Shown in pieces: positions 38,227-59,149 of a DNA stretch of 64,000 nt. Source of the DNA: Oasisia sp. SBJ-2009. Its lineage: Eukaryota; Annelida; Polychaeta; Sabellida; Siboglinidae. The stretch is from contig OZ024864.1 of assembly GCA_964017155.1 (NCBI GenBank), forward strand, positions 33,014,932 to 33,078,931, written 5' to 3'. Under the pieces are notes generated by a model. That model saw only the letters and a program-made list of their open reading frames with translations. It was not told the DNA's origin and did no database searches. Position 1 is the first letter of the stretch. The number at the start of each line of letters is the position of its first letter. The position numbers and the translations under genes are program-made.

Positions 38227-39249
38227 CGTGTGAGTTGAAAAGTACCAGGTACATAGACTACAGCCAGGCATTGACTACAATGGAGACAAGTGCAAGAATG
38301 TTATATGTAATAGTTGCATGATTTAATGTACACCTACTCGGCTACTGTATTAAGTTTTTTTTTCATGTTTATTTTTTATTGAAAAAAAATCATCACCATC
38401 AATCATCGCTGTTATAAAAATGTAAATGATTTTGCGTAACATATAATAAAAATCAACAACATTCAGTAATAGTACTGAAATGTGAGTCGCAAAAAACTTT
38501 TTTTATAATTGTGAAATATAATATAATTCTCCTTTTGACGTTCTGTTACACGAGATAACAGATGCTCCCCCTAAAAATACAACGTTTCTTGCCCGACCGA
38601 CAAGAGCCTAGCTATTACCAGTCCCCCATGTCAATTTTATTTTTAATTTCGTCCCTCACGTCATCTATTCTCTCTGGATATGTGCTTTCGCAATTCCTAA
38701 GTTTATTAACAAGATCCTGCGTAATCAAATACAATACCGGTACATATCAACACAGGTTGTGATGCTGAGCGATATCGATGCCGATGCCGATGGTGACTGT
38801 TAGTGAGTCAAACTGGCTTGCCTTGCCCTTGTGAGGCTTGTCAGTGACACTCAGACTTATATTTATTCTAATCTTACAAGTTAGAGAATCCGCGTCGAGT
38901 CAACGTTCACAAGAGTGAATTAGCCCCCGACTACTCGCTCTTGTTGCTGACTGCGTTAATGCACTTAATGTGTACCTTCATAGAAGAATCACTGCCTTTG
39001 ACTTGCAATCTTAGTCATGACGCGCAAAAGCACGTGCGATTTGTTATTGTACCGCAGCATTGACGGAAAAAGAACTAGACCGCGCAATCAGTGTGGAGAA
39101 GTCAGAGCTAGGCGGCCAAAGAGCGGCGACTTCCGGTCAGGGCAAATTTGGGGACTAGTCACAAGAAAAATATTCGATGGATGACAGTTGTAACTTTCGA
39201 CTGATGAATATTAGGAAAATCAGGACATATATATCTTATATTATACCTT
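38227..39249. other. No gene recognised
   Basis: Unique sequence. CG content increases around 38880-39130, but no exon or promoter element could be assigned. Confidence 0.35.
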
Positions 39250-39785
39250 TCTTATCTGAAATGTCCGATTTAATGTTGAGTTTACCACACAATCATAGAC
39301 ATAGCGATTTATGTAGTGCAGATAATAGATACTCCCCACAATTTTTAGGTCGTATGTGTCTTTTACGGGATTTGCATTTTACATAGCTGTACGTTGTGGT
39401 TTCGATAAGCAGTTATATGTCTTTTACGGGATTTGCATTTTGCATAGCTGTACGTTGTGGTTTCGATAAGCAGTTATATCTGACAAGTTGTCTAAATGCA
39501 CATAATCATAACATATGTATACGTTTGCCTCAAACAGGTTGTACTGCGCGAAAAATGGCACTTTTCATTATTAATTAAGATCGCCAAACACAAGTACAAC
39601 CCGGCGTTTCCATGGCAACCACCATAATAATCCATTAATATTCATGATTTCCGTGAGAATTTTGACCGGCAAAGTGTTCCACTGCTTCTGCTTTTAATAA
39701 TCCTTCGGGCAGTATAACTGAAATAGTTAGACTGGAACCGTTCGATTATTACAACCAAAAACAAAACGAAGTCCTATACGTTAAC
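39250..39785 (+). repeat. Dispersed repeat shared with 18981-19440 (copy 2), with 61-bp internal duplication
   Basis: It is homologous to the reverse complement of 18981-19440. A 61-bp segment beginning TGTCTTTTACGGGATTTGCA is directly duplicated at about 39356 and 39417, absent from the other copy. The class is unknown. Confidence 0.85.
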
Positions 39786-40048
39786 ATGGTCATGGAGAAT
39801 ATGGACTGTCTTGCCCTGACCGGAAGTTGGAGTGTGATTTACAATCGCAAGGTGGCTGTGCGCGGCCTAGTTGTTTTTACGTCAGTGTACCGTAGTAAGG
39901 CGATCTCGCATAAAACACGTGACCCAAAAACCACAGGGCGCCGGCAGCTGCTGATTGTTTCACCAGTTATACCCGGTGTAACGGCGATTCATTTTTACAA
40001 TTATAAAATGACAAGTACGCATTTAAAAAATTAACTGACTGTGCATAC

Positions 40049-40272
40049 TGAAACGTGTCGTCTTGGCCTGACATATCTGTAGTCGGATTGTCCGACTCAT
40101 CTCGCATTCATACATATCTGATTCGACACCAGAAGTACTGAACAAATCACTTTATTACGATTACACGCGGAGAGAGGGATAAGACTGATCGACCTCGAGT
40201 CTCGTCATCTTCCAAGACTGATCTCATAACTGTATATGTCGTTCTATGCACTTGCATTGACATACCATCACA
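40049..40272 (-). repeat. Gypsy 3' LTR
   Basis: 224 bp, near-identical to 44574-44803. The adjacent outside 5 bp are CATAC. The inner flank is the polypurine tract. Confidence 0.94.
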
Positions 40273-40285
40273 TCCCTCTTTCTTC
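40273..40285 (-). other. Gypsy polypurine tract
   Basis: The minus strand reads GAAGAAAGAGGGA directly before the TG of the 3' LTR. This is the purine-rich primer site for plus-strand synthesis. Confidence 0.75.
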
Positions 40286-40389
40286 AAAACATAAAGACAA
40301 AATAACTAACTTACTAATGTCCGTATGTAAGAGAAATCAAATCATTATTCTAACTATTAGCCATAATGTTCGTGTAAACTAGAACACAA

Positions 40390-41119
40390 TTACAGGTCCA
40401 ATCGTTGTGGGCGTTTCACTCGTCTTCCGGAGCTAGTGTATTGTTCCGATTGTGGAAGCTGGAAACGGACTGACTTCTTCTGGGGAAACACGGAGTTACA
40501 CGGAGCTGGTACGACTTGCATGTCGTCTCTTCGCGTCAAGTCGTCTGTATCGTCCACATTGTCTTGTTGGAACGTATGTCGTTCAGTCGTCTCACGGAGG
40601 AGACGACGGTTACGCCTAAGGACATTGCCTGTCGGAGTCAAGACGTTGTACGACCGCGGCTGTACATCAGTTGATATCACCTTGGCAGGCTGCCAGGTGT
40701 CTGTCTGAGTGTCTCTCACACGAACGTCCTGTCCGGGTATTAGCGGTGCAAGTGGTTGCATAGCTCGCTTATCATGGTTGAGACGTTGGATTTCTTGCCT
40801 CTCGGCGAGACGACGTCTGATTTCGTCTTTCGACCAGTGTTCATTTCTGATGATCACGGGGAGGTTCGACTTGTACTTGCGGGCATTTAGCATCTCTGCC
40901 GGTGACGGTAAGTGGCTGTCGATTGGTGTGGATCTCAACGCGAGCAGTGCTTTCTGCGGGTTGGATCTCGACATCGCTGCCTTCTTCAGGGTATACTTCA
41001 CCGTCTGAACTTGACGTTCGATGAATCCATTCGATTGTGGGAAGTGTGGGCTGGACGTTACGTGGTCGAAGCACCACTCGGCGGCGAAGTTTCGAAAACC
41101 TGACTGCCATAGTGTCCAC
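40390..41119 (-). pseudogene. Gypsy integrase C-terminal part
   Basis: After the 41070 frameshift the frame carries SPHFPQSNGFIERQVQTVK (with the integrase Glu), then ALLALRSTP, an SH3-like chromodomain-free tail (PGQDVRVRDTQTDTWQPAKV) and a C-terminus to RPQRLDL. The frame is the same as Gag. It ends ~100 bp before the polypurine tract. Confidence 0.88.
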
Positions 41120-42725
41120 CGTTGTCGCTCACAACCTTGCTTGGCGATCCATTCTCCGCAAACACCTCACTCATCTTCGATATGATGCGGTCACTCGTCA
41201 CCTTCCCCTCGATGCGGTAGACAAAAGGGAATTTCGAGTAGTAGTCACAGATGAGAAGATACGTGTCCTCTCGTATGGCAAACAGGTCTGTGCCGACAAT
41301 CTGCCACGGACGTGTCGGTAACTCATGCTGCATCAGCGGCTCGTGCGCCTGACGTTTCTGTAACCGTTGACACGCGTCGCACTTCCTCACGATGTCGTCG
41401 ATGTCCTTGTTGATCGACTTCCAGTAGACACAGGACCTCGCTCGCAGCCGGGTCTTCTCTATGCCCTGGTGAGCCTCGTGCAGTTTGCTCAACACTTCCG
41501 CCTGTAGACTTAGGGGAATCACCAGACGGTCGCCCTTCATGATAAGACCGTCCTCAACTGCCAACTCGTCTCGGCATGACCAGTAGGGTCGCAACGGTGC
41601 AGCTAGGTGGCGTTGGCTATCTGGCCATCCATCCACGATGACGGCTCTCAGCGAACACAGTTCATCGTCGGCCTGTGTCGCCTCTCTGATCGACTGTAGT
41701 TTCTGCGTTGAAAACTGTACGAATGACACTTGTATGTCAAGGTCGATCTGCGTCGACTCGCTACTCGGTTGTCTTGACATGGCGTCGGCCAGCATCATTT
41801 GCTTTCCTGGCTTGTAGCGTAACACAAAGTCATACGGTTGTACTCGCAGGAACATTCTTTGTAATATCTGCGGTGCTGCTGCAAGGTTCTTCAAGTTGAT
41901 CATCTCGAGAGGTTTGTGGTCCGACTCGAGAACGAACGATTTTCCGTAGACATACATGTGGAACCTCTCGCAGCCGAAGACGACTGCGAGCATCTCACGT
42001 TCAATGTTGGCGTATCGCTGTTCGCAATCACTAAGTGACTTGCTGGCAAACGCGATGGGCTTCCCGTGTTGAATGAGCACGGCGCCTAGACCTCGGCTGG
42101 AGGCGTCGACCTGGATGACACTCTCAGCCTGTGGGTCGAAGTACGCAAGGGTCACTTCACGACAGATGAGAGACTTCGTCGCTTCAAACGCTGCGTTGTG
42201 AGATTCCGCCCAGATGAACTCGGCGTCCTTCTTCACTAGATCACGCAGGGTTGCGGTTTGCTGCGACAGGTTTGGAATGAATGGCGACATGTACGTGGCT
42301 ATGCCCAGAAATTCCTGAAGTTGTGCGACGTTTTGCGGTTCTTTCATTCGCTGGATGTCCGCGGCTTTGCCTGGGTCTGGACGTACGCCGTCTGCGCTTA
42401 ATTCCAACCCGAAGAACTTCATGTTCGCCTGTTTGATGTCGCATTTATCAATGTTGAACACCAACCCATGCTGCAGTGCTACTCTCATCAAGTTGTGCAG
42501 ATGTTTGTCGTGTTCGGCTTCTGTCTTCCCGAACACACCCACGTCGTCAGCAATACTTATCGTTCCTGGGCACTTCTCAAGGATGCAGTCCATCCTCTCA
42601 TGGAACACGTCTTGGCTGACGTTCAGGCCAAACGGTAGTCTTCTGAAACAGTACCGGCCGAAGGGACTGTTGAAAGTGGTCAGACGCTTAGACTCGTCGT
42701 CTAACTGCACGGACGTGACGTGCAT
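41058..42725 (-). CDS. Gypsy Pol middle: RT, RNase H, integrase core (open 555 codons)
   Basis: The frame resumes after the motif-A indel with TTFNSPFGRY and LPFGLN. RT motif C is present as IADDVGVFG (Ile for the usual Tyr; both Asp kept). RNase H follows (VIQVDASSRGLGAVLIQHGK, ANIEREMLAVVFGCERF, ESDHKPL). An integrase HHCC-like region comes next (HEAHQGIEKTRLRARSCVYW, KCDACQRLQ), then the catalytic core (VGTDLF, ICDYYSKFPFV, VSDNGGHYGS). A second frameshift near 41070 cuts the core before its last acidic residue. Confidence 0.9.
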   Translation of the reverse strand: MHVTSVQLDDESKRLTTFNSPFGRYCFRRLPFGLNVSQDVFHERMDCILEKCPGTISIADDVGVFGKTEAEHDKHLHNLMRVALQHGLVFNIDKCDIKQANMKFFGLELSADGVRPDPGKAADIQRMKEPQNVAQLQEFLGIATYMSPFIPNLSQQTATLRDLVKKDAEFIWAESHNAAFEATKSLICREVTLAYFDPQAESVIQVDASSRGLGAVLIQHGKPIAFASKSLSDCEQRYANIEREMLAVVFGCERFHMYVYGKSFVLESDHKPLEMINLKNLAAAPQILQRMFLRVQPYDFVLRYKPGKQMMLADAMSRQPSSESTQIDLDIQVSFVQFSTQKLQSIREATQADDELCSLRAVIVDGWPDSQRHLAAPLRPYWSCRDELAVEDGLIMKGDRLVIPLSLQAEVLSKLHEAHQGIEKTRLRARSCVYWKSINKDIDDIVRKCDACQRLQKRQAHEPLMQHELPTRPWQIVGTDLFAIREDTYLLICDYYSKFPFVYRIEGKVTSDRIISKMSEVFAENGSPSKVVSDNGGHYGSQVFETSPPSGASTT

Positions 42726-43740
42726 CTAGCTTGGAGAAGATCACTGACTCAGCAAGCTTGTGGGTAATTTCCTCCAAGGTCGGTGTTGGGTAGTGCGGAC
42801 GCTTGATAGCTGTGTTCAAGTCTTTGGGATCCAAGCAGATGCGCAACTTTCCGTTCGACTTCCTGCTGTATACGATGCTAGATACCCAATCTGTAGGCTC
42901 CTCGACCTTCTCGATCACCCCGAGTTCTACCCTCTGGTTGATCTCATTCCTCACGTCGTCTTTGATGTGGATCGGACATCGTCTGGGCGCATGTACGACT
43001 GGGGTCACAGCAGGGTCTAGTGTGATGTGGAACGTTTCGCGGAACTTTCCGATGCCCTTAAAACAATCTGGATACAGCCGCTGGAGATCTTCCTTCGAGT
43101 TCAACGGCGGTGGATGTTCGCTGACTGCACAGTTCAAGGTCACCAAGTTGAGCTTGCGGCAGGAAGGTAGTCCCAAGATTACTGGACCTGGTGTGTCAGC
43201 AACAAAGAACTCTGCTTCGTGTGTGGTTGTCTCATGCACACACTTCAGTCGCGTAGTACCGTACTGCCGGATCAATTGTCCGTTGTAGGCAGTTAGGATC
43301 GTGTCTCGATGCTCAAGGCTGCCTCGCACAGATATTCCTTCTGTGTCGATGTTTGACGGGTACATGCGCTGGAACGTTCTCAGCGGCATTACGTTACCCT
43401 GCGCACCTGTGTCGACCTTGACACGAAGTGTCGCTGGGGTGTCAGGCCTGTCTTTCAGCGTGATCCTGAGAGTCACATATACTTCGTCCCTCTCGACGGC
43501 GTTGATGTTGACGGTATTAAAAGCAAGCGGCTCGAAGTTGTCGCTGAGCTGATCGAATCTGGCGTCTTGACTGATGGAGTGAACACCACCCCGTTGGCGC
43601 TCATCTCGGTTGGTCCTTCGTCTTGACCTAGCTCGGGATCTTGGTCGCCCAGAAGAGTGTCGTCTTCCTCCGGCGCCAGACGTCCAACCTGTAGCCTGCC
43701 GACATACTCGCTGCCAGTGATTGAGTTTCCCACATGCGTT
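42688..43740 (-). pseudogene. Gypsy protease and N-terminal reverse transcriptase
   Basis: It lies in the same frame as Gag. The aspartic protease signature VDTGAQGNVMP lies near 43410 and ILGLPSC near 43180. RT fingers follow (PRRCPIHIKDDVRNE, GVIEKVEEPTDWVSS, LRICLDPKDLN) up to FSKLDARH at about 42725. An indel there shifts the frame in RT motif A. Confidence 0.88.
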
Positions 43741-44433
43741 TCACCTACTGCCCTCTGCTGGACATCGATCTGTGGGCGCATGATGATGTCCACATTTTGT
43801 GCACGTATGTGCCTCCTCTCGACGTCCGCTTGGCTCATGTGTTCTCCGCGACCGGCTGACGTGACTGATGCTGCTAGCGTCTCCTGAGAACTGCTGCATT
43901 TTGGCCAGTGTTGCTTCATGCGTTCTAGCAACGTCCATCGCCGCGTCAAGTGTTAGTGTCTCATCACGGCACAGTAGCTTTTCTTGCACTTTCCCGTGCC
44001 GGACACCCACTACTAACTGTTCGATCAACCTCTCCTCGGTTTCTGTAGTATCGCGGAACTTGCATTTACGCGCCTGCGTCTTGCAGCGTGTCATGAATTC
44101 GTCAACTGTCTCAGAGCTCAACTGCCTGAATTTTTGCAGATGAAAACGGCTCAGCCTGTAATTAGACTTGGGTTCTATCAGAGCCTGGAATTTAGCCCAA
44201 CTGACCTCAACGTCTTTCTTATCAGTTTCACTGAGGTCCCACGTATTGTACATTCGCCGACCCTCCTGTCCTACCCATAGCAGGATGTAGGTCACTCGTT
44301 CACTCTGCCCTTTTTCAGCAAAGGGCCCAATGAAAATCAGTTCGCAATATTGACGGAATGAACGAAACTCCGTGGGTAAATCAGTGGCTAACCAGTTCAT
44401 GCGGGGCGGCTCTATACCTGACAGATCACCCAT
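43741..44433 (-). CDS. Gypsy Gag (N-terminal part, ends at a premature stop)
   Basis: The frame has 230 codons from ATG 44433. A Gag core pattern (RVTYILLWVGQEGRR, FRQLSSETVDEFMTR, LIEQLVVGVRHGKVQEKLL) is followed by a basic linker and a zinc-knuckle-like CTKCGHHHAPTDRC. The frame stops at TGA 43743-43741. The next codons would give xNACGKLNHWQRVC, a second CCHC knuckle, so the TGA replaces its first Cys. Read past that stop, the same frame continues to the protease. This is a mutated Gag-Pol fusion frame rather than a natural Gag end. Confidence 0.85.
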   Translation of the reverse strand: MGDLSGIEPPRMNWLATDLPTEFRSFRQYCELIFIGPFAEKGQSERVTYILLWVGQEGRRMYNTWDLSETDKKDVEVSWAKFQALIEPKSNYRLSRFHLQKFRQLSSETVDEFMTRCKTQARKCKFRDTTETEERLIEQLVVGVRHGKVQEKLLCRDETLTLDAAMDVARTHEATLAKMQQFSGDASSISHVSRSRRTHEPSGRREEAHTCTKCGHHHAPTDRCPAEGSR

Positions 44434-44555
44434 GGCTGCCTATTAATGGCAATGTCTATCACTTACTCAGTGAGAACAAATCGGAGCTGGCCAGCGTCGA
44501 CTCGACGGTGCCGCGTGCGTGTTGACCTATTTACGAATGTCGAAAGCGCCGGATT

Positions 44556-44573
44556 CAACCGTAGCTGCCACCA
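44556..44573 (-). other. Gypsy primer-binding site
   Basis: Immediately inside the 5' LTR the minus strand reads TGGTGGCAGCTACGGTTG, beginning with the TGG expected to pair with a tRNA CCA end. The tRNA species was not determined. Confidence 0.7.
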
Positions 44574-44803
44574 TGAAACGTGTCGTGTTGGCCTGACATC
44601 TGTGTAGTCGGATTGTCCGACTCATCTCGCATTCATACATATCTGATTCGACACCAGAAGTACTGAACAAATCACTTTATTACGATTACACGCGGAGAGA
44701 GGGATAACACTGTTACTGATCGACCTCGAGTCTCGTCATCTTCCAAGACTGATCTCATAACTGTATATGTCGTTCTATGCACTTGCATTGGCATACCATC
44801 ACA
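44574..44803 (-). repeat. Gypsy 5' LTR
   Basis: 230 bp. It differs from the 3' LTR by a few substitutions and the extra CTGTTA-like hexamer near 44710. CATAC follows at 44804-44808. Confidence 0.94.
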
Positions 44804-44879
44804 CATACTAGTTAAACTATTAACACATTACACATCTGGTAATAAAAGAACCGGTTGGGCGATTAGCAAACGAGTGGAT

Positions 44880-45735
44880 TGAGTACCTTTAATTAACAAT
44901 AAATCCACAACTCTTGCCGTGATCAAAACAACCAATAACGACTAAAACGTTGCAATCAGGAATATATATTTTTCCAAGCCGACATCCCGGAACAAAAATA
45001 ACTAGTGTACGTATCTTAGAAAGTATTTATATGTTGCGGGAGACTAATAAATGGACATAAATTGTTAATTAGAAACTGTAACAAAACATGGCGGACTCCA
45101 TTTTCCGACGTACCCACGGAAACGCAAATATCCGTAATTGTATTCCATAAGACGGCATGCTTGTCACAATTACTTAATAATGCAATTATATTATGGAGTC
45201 GTGTATTAATTGTAATTAATATAATTTAGTAACATTTAAATTATGTCATACCATCAATTTGACATTTTTGCTTTTATGTATTGAGCAAATGATTGCCATA
45301 TAGGATAAATTAAGTGAGCAAAATGTATTCCGGTAGAGTCATGCTTGTCACAATCACTTAATAATGCAACTATAGCATGGAGTTGTATATTAATTTTGAT
45401 TAATATAATATAGTAACATTTAAATGATGTCATACGATCATTTTAGATATTAATGCTTTTATGTATTGAGCAAATGAGTGTCATGTAGGATAAATGTAAG
45501 TGAGCTACTGGCCCAATCAACTATGTGAAAAGCTGTAAACACTTCCATGTCCTTAGATGTGCCAAAATGTGTTTTGATAAAAAAAAGTACCATGAAACCG
45601 AAATCACATTTCATATTTATGTAAATCAATACTGTAGTTTCGAACTGTCAAACATTACACGAATAATACGCATCCGAGGAGCACTGTCTATACCCCCGTC
45701 AGCCTAACTGCAACAGACGAAGGTACAACAAGCTA
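44880..45735. repeat. ~720-bp repeat family, second array (one unit plus partial)
   Basis: It is homologous to 31571-33165: AACAATAAATCCACAA, AATAACGACTAAAACGTTGC, GTTGCGGGAGACTAATAAAT and finally TACTGTAGTTTCGAACTGTC at 45630. It contains an internal partial repeat (the CTTGTCACAATCACTTAATA segment occurs at about 45160 and 45340). The gypsy element lies just left of it. Confidence 0.85.
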
Positions 45736-45739
45736 TGTC

Positions 45740-46060
45740 AAGCATTTCAGATATCACCAGAAACAGCGACAAACTGCATAGTTTATATATTCATTTTATT
45801 AGTACAGTTTTGGTGATGTTTAACAATATTATGTGTAATTTTACTTTGATAATTCTCCTGTTGTATTGTGTATAATATTACAAATGTGTATTGTATATCT
45901 ATAGTAATTATGGTTATTTTGTTAATGATGGTGGTGTCACTGGAAGACGGCTTTTAGCCAAGTGACAACCAGACAGTGCAACATGCTGACAATTTATTAT
46001 TATGCTTATGTTTGTTCTTGTATATGCTGCGTTGCGAATAAAGTTACTCTTACTCTTACT
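45740..46060 (+). mobile_element. Probable non-LTR retroelement 3' end with TTACTC tail
   Basis: GCGAATAAAG is followed by TTACTCTTACTCTTACT at 46040-46057, a microsatellite-type tail, and preceded by AT-rich UTR-like sequence. There is no coding part. Only the 3' terminus is supported. Confidence 0.45.
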
Positions 46061-46153
46061 ATCATTCATTGCACCGTACGTGTCACATTGCTGTGACATC
46101 TGGGGAAGTTTGTTTCAATTTACACCTAGAAACCAATCCCGTTACAGCCAAAC

Positions 46154-46154
<1 letters not shown>

Positions 46155-46214
<60 letters not shown>
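46155..46214. repeat. (TA)n microsatellite
   Basis: About 30 perfect TA dinucleotides. Confidence 0.97.
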
Positions 46215-46216
<2 letters not shown>

Positions 46217-46658
46217 TTCGATTACAAATTCATATTAATACAAGCATTTATAACTGAATCAACTAAATGATAAGACATATCGGTTAATAGGTTTCACCAC
46301 TACCCTATCGTGCCCAATTCAGTTGATCTACGTACACTGTTTTTGACAGCTATTAAATGGACTAAACATGAAATGACACCTGGGGTAGGAGACATCGGTA
46401 CTGGCCCCTGCTGGTCATCGTGTCCAGTGTTTACCAGGTCACCATGCGCTCCGTAAATAAATAATCGAATTTGCTACAGCAGCCAAGTGATATGACACAA
46501 TGTCACAAATACGGTCGAGGGAGCACATCAACTAACTGACGTACAGCGATGTACCATCACAGCGATGTCCAGAATCGTACCAATTTCACACACTGAGGTG
46601 TTCACCCAGGCTAAGGCATACGGTACCGTTGACACGAACTGGCAGCATGGTCAGATGT

Positions 46659-46960
46659 GATCTGTCAATGCCAGATGTACGGCTGTCTAAAGACATGTTC
46701 TATTGCGATCTGTCAATGCCAGATATACGTCTGTCTAAGGACATGTTCTATGTGGATCTGTCAATGTCAGATGTACGTCTGCCTAAGGACAAGTTCGATT
46801 GTGATCTGTCAATGCCAGACATACGTCTGCCTAAGGACAAGTTCTATTGTGATCTGTCAATGCCAGATATACGTCTTCCTAAGGACATGTTCTATTGTGA
46901 TCTGTCAATGCCAGATATATGGCTACCCAATGACACGTTCTATTGTGATCTGTCAAACGG
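46659..46960. repeat. 48-bp minisatellite, 6 copies and a partial
   Basis: The units begin GATCTGTCAATGCCAGAT at 46659, 46707, 46755, 46803, 46851, 46899 and 46947. The 48-bp period is a multiple of three, so two plus-strand frames stay open (118 and 120 codons). Nothing else supports coding. Confidence 0.94.
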
Positions 46961-46984
46961 GATCCGCTCTCGCGAACGGCAATA

Positions 46985-47620
46985 GAAACACATTGAAGGC
47001 ATCTCTCAATATTTGTTAAAGAGAAAAAGGGTTGTGACCGGCAAATATGGCGCAACAAAACAAGACTGGACGCAGCGTGTGACCCATTTACACAGATACC
47101 AGAAGAACAAGCGAGAGAACAACTCAACTAAATGACATGTTGGACTTGACCTCGTTCACTTGGCGAACGACGAAAGACACACAATATGGAATGTTATCAT
47201 CAAAATAACGGTAAGTGTCATTGTTAAATAACACTGATTGTCATTAGTAAGTAACACAGAGTGTTATTATGACAGCCGTGGCAATAGATGTGTGGCAATT
47301 TGAGGCGAGTTACACATGGGAGGCCGTCATCCGATGTCGACATCTGATCATGTGCGAGATATCCTGTCGTGGCTAAAATGAATGCTCACCAGTCACGTGA
47401 CACTAGTCCCATTGCGCTGAGCTGAACACGGCGAAGTTATCAATGAACTGTTATCAATCTATGATAAAACATTAATACACCGAGCTACACATGTACGCAC
47501 ATCGCCATCCAAATGCAAGGAGTATTTATGTTGCAAACACAACATTTTGTAGCGTCACATATTACGTCATCCATTTTGTTGAAGCGAACATCTCGTCCGA
47601 GTGACTCGCACGTTTTTGCA
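46985..47620. other. Upstream region of the Ig-domain gene
   Basis: No repeat or coding relic is recognised. An acceptor-like TTTTTGCAG at 47613-47621 suggests that the 5' UTR of the Ig gene is spliced and that the true promoter lies further left. Confidence 0.35.
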
Positions 47621-47646
47621 GGCGCCGACGGGAGAGCTCTACAGCC

Positions 47647-58539
<10,893 letters not shown>

Positions 58540-58617
58540 GTAAGCATCATCATATCATCGAGATGGATGAATGCTGTATGATGTAGACAGCGGAATATAC
58601 AACATTAGAAAGACGGT

Positions 58618-58765
58618 ATACTTGTATGTATGTATATGTGTGTGTATGTATGTTTATGTGTATGTATGTATGTATGTATGTATGCATGTATGTATGTATG
58701 TATGTATGTATGTATGTATGTATGTATGTATGTATGTATGTATGTATGCATGCATGTATGAATAT
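58618..58765. repeat. (TATG)n microsatellite
   Basis: TATG units with few interruptions, directly followed by (TA)n at 58768-58805 and (TG)n at 58806-58882. Confidence 0.97.
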
Positions 58766-58767
58766 AT

Positions 58768-58887
<120 letters not shown>

Positions 58888-58962
58888 GTATGTATGCAGG
58901 GGCGTCGATCCGGTTTTAAAAGTGGGGGACAGGGGACCAATTTATATATACGTATATGTATG

Positions 58963-58966
<4 letters not shown>

Positions 58967-59038
<72 letters not shown>
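58967..59038. repeat. (TA)n microsatellite
   Basis: About 36 perfect TA dinucleotides. Confidence 0.97.
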
Positions 59039-59040
<2 letters not shown>

Positions 59041-59149
59041 CCTGAAATACATATAAAAAAAATTGTCAATAGAAAACATCATTCGTTGTTGTTCTGGTGC
59101 TAATTATAAAATAAAAAAGCTTTTATCTTATGCTATTTATAATAGTTAT

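Larger units (their letters stand above)
40049..44803 (-). mobile_element. Ty3/gypsy LTR retrotransposon, complete structure but mutated
   Basis: Two LTRs (40049-40272 and 44574-44803), each TG...CA, are flanked by the 5-bp duplication CATAC (40044-40048 and 44804-44808). On the minus strand the order is 5' LTR, primer-binding site, gag, protease, RT, RNase H, integrase, polypurine tract, 3' LTR, the Ty3/gypsy order. The LTRs differ at a few bases and one ~6-bp indel, so insertion is fairly recent. The single gag-pol frame is interrupted by one stop and two frameshifts, so this copy cannot express intact Pol. Confidence 0.95.

Noticed and set aside
42688..43552. Plus-strand frames across the gypsy pol region
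   Set aside because: They are opposite-strand shadows of the gypsy Pol frame.
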